Below are positions 36,854 to 64,000 of a stretch of 64,000 nt of DNA, in pieces (positions within the stretch are counted from its first letter, which is position 1; each line of letters starts with the position of its first letter). The notes under the pieces are model-generated. The model did not search any database, had not been told where the DNA came from, and was given only the letters and a program-made list of their open reading frames with translations. The position numbers and the translations under genes are program-made. This DNA comes from Mesocentrotus franciscanus (Eukaryota > Echinodermata > Echinoidea > Camarodonta > Strongylocentrotidae), in NCBI GenBank assembly GCA_037976565.1, contig CP137683.1, positions 7,418,321 to 7,482,320 on the forward strand, given 5' to 3'.

Positions 36854-38336
36854 TTTATGTTGATAAGTGATGATGTTCCTATGCAAGAACAAGTAAAATC
36901 GCAGACATTTCCAGTTGCAATGACTACTTCTTCGATCTTCGTCAGTCGTCAATTCATCCAAACTTCCCGCAATCCGTGCACGATGCGCGCGCTGCGCGAT
37001 ATGGAAAACCCCCACCGCCCACCCCCTCTTTTTTAATTTTTTTTAAAAATTAGACTACGTCTGACATAAACAATTAAATTGCCCATTTTATCAAGGATCT
37101 CTTGCAACAACCCTTCTGGTCAACATATACCCAATATTTGTTTTCTCTCTCTCTCTGGTTTCTCTCTTTTATTTATAGTTTCTCTCTAGACCTATATACC
37201 CCATCTAGATTTCCGTTTCATCTCCTTAATTATTTACTCTCTGGCTCACTCCTCCTCCCTACCCTCCGCATCTGTCTCTCTACTCTGTCTCTCTGTCTCT
37301 CACTCACTCTCCCTGCCTCTTCCATCCTCCCAATCAAGAGAGTACTATTAACACTCCTGAAAGCATACAATTCACTCTTCATCATTGTCTTCTTTCTTTC
37401 TTTTCCACTTTTTCAAAATTCCAATAACTCTGAACAAAAGCTAATCTCATATCCCGGTTTACAGACTTCCACAACACATTTTCACATTGCAAATAGGCTA
37501 GAAAATAAGGAACTTTTTCCAACCAGTATACATTTTATTGCATATTTACAATTCATAGTTCACAAGAACAAATATTCTACAAATTATACAATATTATACA
37601 ACATCAGATTTAACTAATGAGATGAAGCAATTTCATGACTTCCAAGCATCTTCCCTTTGCATACATCAGCATACATTAAATGGCACAATGGTATTTTAAT
37701 GTGCAATTAAATCACGTGAGCAGACATTTATTCAAATCTTTTTACAAATAAGATCAACACCTAATAAATACTGATCTCTCAAAACTGAAACCTGCATGCA
37801 ACTTTTGTCCTTTTTTCTTCAAATACATGATGCATATAAATGCAATCAGAAACAAGGAAATAAAGAAGTGGACAAATAACTCTCTGAAAACACTTCATAA
37901 AATTCTCGCTCTGCCTAAAACTTCATATACCTCATGCAATATTGAACCAATTTGATTCATATTTTTGTTAAATGCTCAAAAGTAATAGTACTTTTCTAAT
38001 TGTGTCAGTGCGAGTTCATATGTGAAAGTATAAATAAAACTATTATTTTCCCTAAACATCAATATCTTAGACATAGAAATAAGCATGGCATACGACACAA
38101 CTTTCACAAGTTTGTAACTTTGTATCTTTTTTTCATTCAGGTTCTAATTTATGTCATCTCGCTATTGCTTTTCCATTTTCATATGAAAAAGCCTACATAA
38201 GCCTGCATGTTTGTCCAATTAGTTTTCCTGTTCTATACGGATTAAAAAATAAATATTCTTTTATCTTAAGAGGAGTCATCAGCAAAGGGTATATCAAAAT
38301 AGTTTAGCTCTGTGCTCATGATCATATTTAGAAGTG

Positions 38337-38580
38337 TCGTAGTCGAGTGGTTTAAGCACTCGACTTGAAATGCAAAGGTTGTGGGTTCGATCCCCGACAC
38401 GGCACTAATGTCTGTTGGCAAGGCATAGATCAACATTTGCCGCTCCATACCCAGGAAAGAAATGGAGACATGGTTGGATGACTGTAGCCTTTGTGTTAGT
38501 AATTGCCATATGCCATCACGGTGACCATGTGATAGGAATACTCCCAGGGAGTGGAGATGGTGCACATTGTGCGAGAATTT
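38337..38580 (+). mobile_element. tRNA-derived SINE
   Basis: GTCGTAGTCGAGTGGTTTAA, GGTTGTGGGTTCGATCCC, CACTAATGTCTGTTGGCAAG and CTCCCAGGGAGTGGAGATGG match the layout of the copies at 33292 and 54556. Its 3' tail is truncated. Confidence 0.85.
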
Positions 38581-38706
38581 AGAAAATGTAGAGTTTGAGA
38601 GGGGGTCATATCATCCTTTATGTTGCTCCCCCTCTCTCCCATTCTTATTCTCACAGAACATCTAAATTGGCTCTCCCCACAGGTCACGTTATCTTCTCGA
38701 TCTCTC

Positions 38707-38796
<90 letters not shown>
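38707..38796. repeat. (CT)n microsatellite just 3' of INO80C
   Basis: About 45 uninterrupted CT dinucleotides, starting 33 bp past the INO80C stop codon and so probably in its 3' UTR as a (GA)n run. Confidence 0.97.
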
Positions 38797-38800
<4 letters not shown>

Positions 38801-38828
38801 CTTCTCCTTTTCTGCCATTCATTTCATT

Positions 38829-41800
38829 TCACTGCACATCCAAATTTGCTCTCCTCAATGCCAACAGACCATTCACAATATCTTGTGGAAACATTCGCAA
38901 TTGAGCAAACTCCTCGGTGGTTGAATATCTTAGCTTGGTACGAGGATCTGTATATTTTGCCTGCAGAAGAAAAAAGAAAGTAAAGAATAGATATATACAT
39001 TTCTTCAAAGAACTAACAAGGAAATACATTTTCTGATTGTTGCCTGTTTTGTTAATGTAAGAGGTTTTATATACAGATAGAAATTTGACTTATTTAAGAT
39101 AATATAGTCTTGAACCCTAGCAAAGTACAAAAACTGCAGGAAAGTTGTCAAAATGTGTCATGTTTTTGTGATGTTATGATGTATTGATAATGTTTGAATT
39201 GAAGAAAGGTAAAACCATACTTACTGGCAAACCTGAAATATCTGAGTATTTCTTTGGTGGTTTTCTTGAAGGAGGTGCATCAATACTGCTATCTGAAATA
39301 ATTAAAAACAGCATAAATACACTTTTTACTATCTCACAAAATAGAAGATAATGTTGTCATTTCCAAAACCAGTAAACCTTCATTGAATCAGTCAATCGAA
39401 TGCTAAATGACTGTCAATGTCACTTTTATTACTACTATCAGTGGCCGATCCAGGGCTCTGTTTCATAAAACTTGTTATCAATAACAAATCCTAATTTTTT
39501 ATGACTAATTTGCTCACAGCCAATCAAATGCCAGGTTTTTAGTAGCTTTTAACAGTTATTGTAGCTTGTTATTGGTAACAAGTTCTATGAAACAGGGCCC
39601 AGGGTTCTTTGACTGCGGGTGACACAAGTATATGCTGATAATCTGTGATAAGAAGAAGAAAAAAAGGTTTCTCAATTTGTTCAAGTGTAACTATAGCGTA
39701 GGCAGGGTTACAAACTACAAAGTTACAAACATCACCTTTCTAGTATTAGCCAAACAGAATAAACACTTAAAAGGGCCAGGTTAGTTCTGATGGCTTCACA
39801 GCCGGTGAGGGACAGATTCTGCCCTCCTGCCCACTGGAATCTCAGCTGCCAAGTGACGAATACAATGCACTTATTAAAGGGGAATCCAACCTTGATAACA
39901 AACTACTCTAGAAGAAAGCATAACAATGAGAGAAGCATACTTGTGAAAGTTTGAATGAAATCAGACAAAAAAAGGTGAAAGTTAAGAATGTTTGAACAGG
40001 CATGGATCCAGGATTTCTTAGATTGGGGGCACAATTTTTAGAAAATCGCGCCGGCCGAAAACTCGCTTAGGGGGTAGTGAGCACTAATTTTTTTTTTTTT
40101 TTTGCTCCCAAAATTTGAAAAATGGCGCGGCGAAAATTCGCTCAGTGGGGGTGGGGGCACTTATTTGTTTTGGCGGGGGCACGTGCCCCCTGGATCCGCC
40201 AATGTTGAAAGTTGCAATCAATATAGGTATGGGCTCTTTAAATTGGCTGAATCGGTAATGTCTCTGTAATGTAGTGGCGGACAACTTTCATATTTGTTCC
40301 AACATACAAAATCACTAAAATTTCAATTTTTCAAAAATGTATGATTTGGGATGGTCTTTTCTTTTAAAGGAGCTGTAATAATATACTCTCCATGATATAT
40401 GTTGAGTAGTGCCCCAAGCCCCAAGGGTCAAGGAACTTGGGAGCAAAACAGAAATTAGTGATATTTTTTTGTACACAACAAATGAGACAAAATTGCCAAT
40501 TTGAGATTCGCATATAGCTTTAGTGATCTCATATTTCAAACATTCATAACTTTATTGTTATTATTGGTCTGATTTAATTCAAACTTTTGCCATTCTGTTT
40601 ATCTTATTTTTTTACTTTCATTCAAATGAGCTTTAAACAAGGGTTGGATTGCCCTTTAACTTGCCATGTACTGCATATTACAAAGAAAAAAGTTTTCATC
40701 ATCTCTGAAAGTGTTCAGGAACTATTCTGCATTGTGTAAAATGTTCTAAACTGTAAATATCTGCTTTTTTCACCAAGGAGGATCAACATTGGCTAATGTG
40801 ACAAGAGATCAATTAAATTCTGCGGATATTTCTGCCTTGAGTTGAAGAAGAAAACAAAATTCAAGAGGACCCTCATCTTTGACACTCACATGTTGAGCCG
40901 ACTGGTCTATGGATTTGAACCCTTTCAGAAGCAATGATCTGTTTTAACGTCTTCCATGCCCTCGTCTTCTTCCCAGCGGATGCACCCCCTCTTCCTGAAA
41001 GCTTTAAGATGAGAATAAATGATGGAGAGGGTGATTTTCAAAGCAAAGACAGGATTGCTTTCAGTTATCACAAATAAACGGAGGAAAATAATATGTATAT
41101 TTGGCGTTGGAAGTGCATGATTTAGCACACATGGACCAAATGAAAACACACACAAACAAAAAATTAAAATTGCAATATTGCTTGTTTTCACTCTTCAATT
41201 ATCATAACAACATGGAATACAAATTTTGCTTGGTTTACTTTTTATCTTTGTGAACAAAAATAGCAGAAACACAATTCTGTAATAAACCCAAAAGCCTAAT
41301 TTGCACCCTAAACAGATTTGTACAGAATCTTTAATTTAAGTAAAAGATCATTTGCTGATAAGCAATCACATGTGTTGAAATAAATTCATATCTACATAGC
41401 CATAATGTATACTTAAATGACAACATTGGTGAATATTGTAGTAGAGGTGAATTGTGTAAATGATCACACTACTATTATGATATAATCTTTGGGAGGCATA
41501 TTGAGCTTCAGAAGAGTAAACATACTGTAAAATTTGGATTCTTGAAGATATGAGTTGGAGGCAAGACTTGAGCCGGTTGAGCAGCAGAATCAACACTGGC
41601 CTGAGACGCTGGACCAGACTTGACCTGTCCTCCCATGGCAGTAGCAAGAGGATTTTCATGTGGAGCAGATGCAACAACTGGCTGTGTGGATACGATTGGC
41701 TTGGAGGGCACATCCTCCTTGGGAACTGACGATGCCCCTCTCTGTGACGACCTTGTTGCCATGGTAGCATTGGCTGATGTTGTGGCAGGACTGGAGAAGG

Positions 41801-43845
41801 CAACTATATTTGCTGGTTTGCCTGAAGCTGTAGTTGGTGTAGAAGGTTCTGCTGAAGAGTGGGATGGACTTGGACTTGCGAGTGTGACATTCTGGATGAC
41901 TGCAGATTTCTTTGCAGGGGTTGTCGGTGGAACAGCAGGAATTTCGTCATCTTTTGACTGAAAGAAGAGAGAGAAATCATAATGATACTGATAAAAAATA
42001 CTAATACAACTGCTGCTACTAGGTCTAGTCTACAACTTATAATAATAACTACAACAACAATAATAATACCAATAATAATAACAATAACAATAACAATGAT
42101 ATATTATGTTAAATTATAATTTATATGTACAGACTACAGTCAGGCTAGACCTACATTTAGTTTTACATAATCTACAATTTACAAAGACTTTAAAGATACT
42201 ATGTCCCTTTTGCAGCCAACATCAAATTCTGTAGAACTTTGCAGGAATTATGAATATGTCATGTATGTCCTATCTGTGAAATTTAAACGTTAGCAGTGTC
42301 CTAATATTCAAATTATGCAAGGAAACCTGTTTACTTGCTAGACTTCACTGTCAGACACTATTGAGTGACTGACTGGCTTTTTCATCTTTGGTAATAACAT
42401 ACATAAAATGAGCTGTAAAGGGTACATGAGCATTTGTCTACATCAATAACCCACTTCTTGTAATGGCCAAAATTAAACTGATTGAATCTTTGCGCAGCAT
42501 AAAACGTACGACCATTCGGTACAATGGTCTGAAAAATCAGACTATTACTTACTGGCTCTATAGCTCCTAAGTCGATTCGACAACTAATAGTCGTTATTTT
42601 CCCACTTAAAGACATTTTCAAGCCCCCCTTTTTTTAGGGAAGTTCTAAATTAGAATTGTCTTTCAAATGCCGTTGGAATTTAACCTTTGAATTTTTTTGG
42701 CCTGCAAATGGGACATAGTACCAACAAAGTTTTGGTATATGGGGTCATGAATTTGGTTCAAATGCACATGCAATTCTTCAATATTCAATGATCGTTGTCG
42801 CGGTTGAAATCGAGTCTAAAGTGATGAAATTGTAAATAATAAAGTCTTCATGTTGTAAAGCGCCCTCTCAAGACTGATATTACTTTAGCTTTAAAACAAT
42901 GTTTCTTGACTACAATCGACCGATTTGCTATTCCTGTTTGGAAATTATATATCAGCACTGCATATATTCTGAGATTTTCATGGTTGCAGCTACCATGGCC
43001 TGGAATGGCCTTAGGCGCTATTTGAAATATTTGAAATTTACCGGGAGCACTGCACCGGTAAATTTGGATGATTCAATTTGCTCGAAAGCGGAAGTGTTTT
43101 AGGGCTGAATTTTTTAGTGCTTATAATACATCCACAGGGCCAGGGGCATCCAAAAATATCAAAAATTTAAAGAATTACTATCCATCCAATTCCAAAATTT
43201 CACAAAACTTTGCATTATCTTTCAAGTACATGTGCACGAACAGCACTACAGTACAGACACAGTAATGTAGATCTAATCATCTAGATCTAGAGAGTAGAGT
43301 CTATATAGTCTATAGTCTAGTAGTAGACTTCTATACCACTATACCACTAGGCCTACCACTAGGCACTACCAGTACCAGTATGTATAAAGTAACTTTTCCT
43401 CGCCTCATGTACGATGTAGATCTAGATCTACTGTAACTGTATATTTTTAATCTACCTTTCACCTATTCGTAATTCATGCTAATGCACACAACACGCCTAT
43501 ATGAGCCAATTTTACACATAGGGCCTACAGCTATTTTGAAATAGCCTTGCACATGAAAAGTGCACGTGACCGACCGACCGGTCTCGATTTCTGTTGTACT
43601 GTCTGTAGATTAGCTGTAAAAATTAGAAGCACACAAATACGCATACATCGGACTATGAGAATATTTTGATAAGAAATTTATCATGGTTTTCACAGTATAA
43701 AATGAAGGGTAATGATTTAACCTAATATTTATGATAAATTTACATTTTTTCTCTTCCTTCCTCCCCCATCTGGTTCTTTATCTGTAGAAACTACCCTGCT
43801 TTTACGTGCTTGAATTCTGGAAGAAGTTCGTACGGTCGCAGACAT
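38829..43845 (-). CDS. INO80C: INO80C (Ies6 homologue), INO80 chromatin-remodelling complex subunit
   Basis: INO80C is a nuclear subunit of the INO80 nucleosome remodeller, contacting the Arp5 module. Coding exons in transcript order: 43744-43845, 41526-41957, 40890-41001, 39225-39292, 38829-38960. Phases agree, giving 281 aa from MSATVRTSSRIQARKSRV to ANLDVQ-stop. The conserved C-terminal region aligns to human INO80C: FKNPNFTLSGRGGASAGKK versus FKDPNFVHSGHGGAVAGKK, then RAWKTLKQIIASER, SSIDAPPSRKPPKKYSDISG and the YL1_C motif YTDPRTKLRYSTTEEF. The N-terminal 170 residues are Ser/Thr/Pro/Ala-rich and longer than in human (192 aa). For exon 3 I chose the acceptor AAAG|CTTTCAGG because it alone keeps frame; the stronger-looking TTTCAG seven bases on breaks it. 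An ancient DNA element sits in intron 1 (42190-42722). Confidence 0.94.
39451..39603. mobile_element. MITE with GTTTCATAAAACTTGTTAT ends
   Basis: Left GGGCTCTGTTTCATAAAACT and right AACAAGTTCTATGAAACAGG are inverted repeats of about 34 nt. It lies in INO80C intron 3. Confidence 0.8.
39875..40660. mobile_element. Non-autonomous DNA element, family B copy 1 (interrupted)
   Basis: Ends TTAAAGGGGAATCCAACC and GGTTGGATTGCCCTTTAA are inverted repeats. The right half matches 52369-52640 in a PRPF40 intron. A second element (40008-40203) is inserted in it, so this copy is older than that insertion. Confidence 0.75.
40008..40203. mobile_element. Short DNA element with GGATCCAGG ends
   Basis: Left CATGGATCCAGGATTTCTTA, right CCCCTGGATCCGCCAATG. 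The interior has AAAATCGCGCCGGCCGAAAA and GGGGGCACGTGCCCCC. Nested in the family B element. Confidence 0.6.
42190..42722. mobile_element. Non-autonomous DNA element, family A copy 2
   Basis: Starts GATACTATGTCCCTTTTGCA and ends CTGCAAATGGGACATAGTAC, clear terminal inverted repeats. Closely similar to 12862-13499 over the left 350 bp. Lies in INO80C intron 1. Confidence 0.8.
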
Positions 43846-44077
43846 TTTGTCAAATTGTCAGGCGTTTCAATATTATTCATTAAATGAAAGCAAAAAATAT
43901 ATATTTTTGAAATATTTTGATCATTTTTATTCTTTAAAAAATATTTTAAAATACTCAATATATTTTAATCTTTCAAAATTTTGGACTTAACAAAAATATA
44001 TGACATAATTTATTTTGTTTGTGAATAATTTTAGTTTAAACTTTTTACGCGTGTTTTGTGTGACTGAGCGGCTGGAA
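43846..44077. promoter_or_regulatory. Probable shared INO80C/PRPF40 promoter region
   Basis: About 232 bp between the INO80C start codon and the proposed PRPF40 start codon, read in opposite directions. AT-rich with a CpG-containing TTTACGCGTG near 44044; no TATA box placed. The bidirectional reading depends on the uncertain PRPF40 first exon. Confidence 0.4.
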
Positions 44078-63629
<19,552 letters not shown>

Positions 63630-63786
63630 GTAAGTTCTTATCATCATCCATTTCTTTTTATGGTCTGTTTATTACATTAAAAATGTAATGGATGGAGGTT
63701 CAAAAGAGTATAATGTAAAGGATGACTGCATAAAAAAGAGTGAGGCATAAGCAAGCTCCATAACTATTTAGGAAAGACAGTTCGTA

Positions 63787-64000
63787 GGGAGAGAGGCCCG
63801 AGAGTGCGAGAGAGTGAGAGGTGTGGGAAGAGGGATAGATGAATTTAGAGAGAGAGAGTGAGAGGTGTGGGAAGAGGGATAGATGAATTTAGAGAGAGAG
63901 AGTGCGAGGTGTGGGAAGAGGGATAGATGGATTTAGAGAGAGAGAGAGTGTGTGAGGTGTGGAAAGAGGGAATAGATGGATTGAGAGAGAGAGAGAGAGA
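63787..64000. repeat. GA-rich minisatellite, unit 44-48 bp
   Basis: Units anchored by GTGTGGGAAGAGGGATAGAT at 63821, 63865, 63909 and (variant) 63957, joined by AGAGAGAGAGTG. It runs off the right edge. Confidence 0.92.

Larger units (their letters stand above)
36854..38828. other. Intergenic spacer between PSMC3IP and INO80C
   Basis: Both genes are read leftwards, so this is the 3' side of INO80C and the promoter side of PSMC3IP. It holds a CpG-rich patch (36970-37015), CT-rich sequence (37140-37330), a SINE (38337-38580) and a (CT)n tract (38707-38796). No further gene seen. Confidence 0.6.

Noticed and set aside
36761..37036. Plus-strand ORF over the PSMC3IP start
   Set aside because: Antisense shadow of the PSMC3IP first exon and its CpG-rich upstream; no conserved protein pattern.
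41620..41961. Plus-strand 113-codon ORF
   Set aside because: Antisense shadow of INO80C exon 2 (41526-41957), which has matching phases and the conserved FKNPNF end on the minus strand.

Overview
The window is AT-rich animal nuclear DNA: split genes with GT-AG introns, many simple repeats, MITE-like elements, tRNA-derived SINEs and a CR1/L2-type LINE. The repeat style (ACATGTA-rich spacers, TACAGTCAAACCTG-ended elements, repeats carrying AGGTCAAGGTCAAAGGTCA) and protein similarity to human suggest a marine invertebrate deuterostome, most likely an echinoderm. That placement is inference from repeat style and cannot be proven here.

Layout. (1) Minus strand, 1877-36853: five 5' exons of the meiotic recombination gene PSMC3IP/HOP2, whose last exons lie left of the window. 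Exons 2 and 3 are separated by a 32-kb intron. (2) Inside that intron: a plus-strand, apparently single-exon immunoglobulin-superfamily receptor gene (18754-20499); a dead CR1/L2 LINE (about 32300-35590) with a SINE inserted in it; an old array of roughly 300-bp repeats (28.6-30.4 kb); and many MITEs, minisatellites and microsatellites. (3) Minus strand, 38829-43845: a complete five-exon INO80C (Ies6; YL1 C-terminal domain, chromatin remodelling), 281 aa. (4) Plus strand, about 44078 to beyond the right edge: PRPF40A/B (Prp40, U1 snRNP-associated splicing factor). Its proline-rich N-terminus, two WW domains and most of its FF domains can be read over 18 exons. INO80C and PRPF40 are probably head to head, with about 232 bp between start codons.

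The genes form no shared pathway; they are typical nuclear housekeeping or meiotic genes plus one cell-surface receptor. The most unusual structures are in PRPF40. The 5' splice site ending its proline-rich exon is tandemly amplified about 26 times in the following intron. Another intron holds a nearly perfect 400-bp palindrome. The FF2 exon carries a one-base frameshift in this assembly. A decayed copy of an FF4 exon lies just upstream of the real one. I found no prokaryote-type defence system, CRISPR array, rRNA gene or intact tRNA gene.
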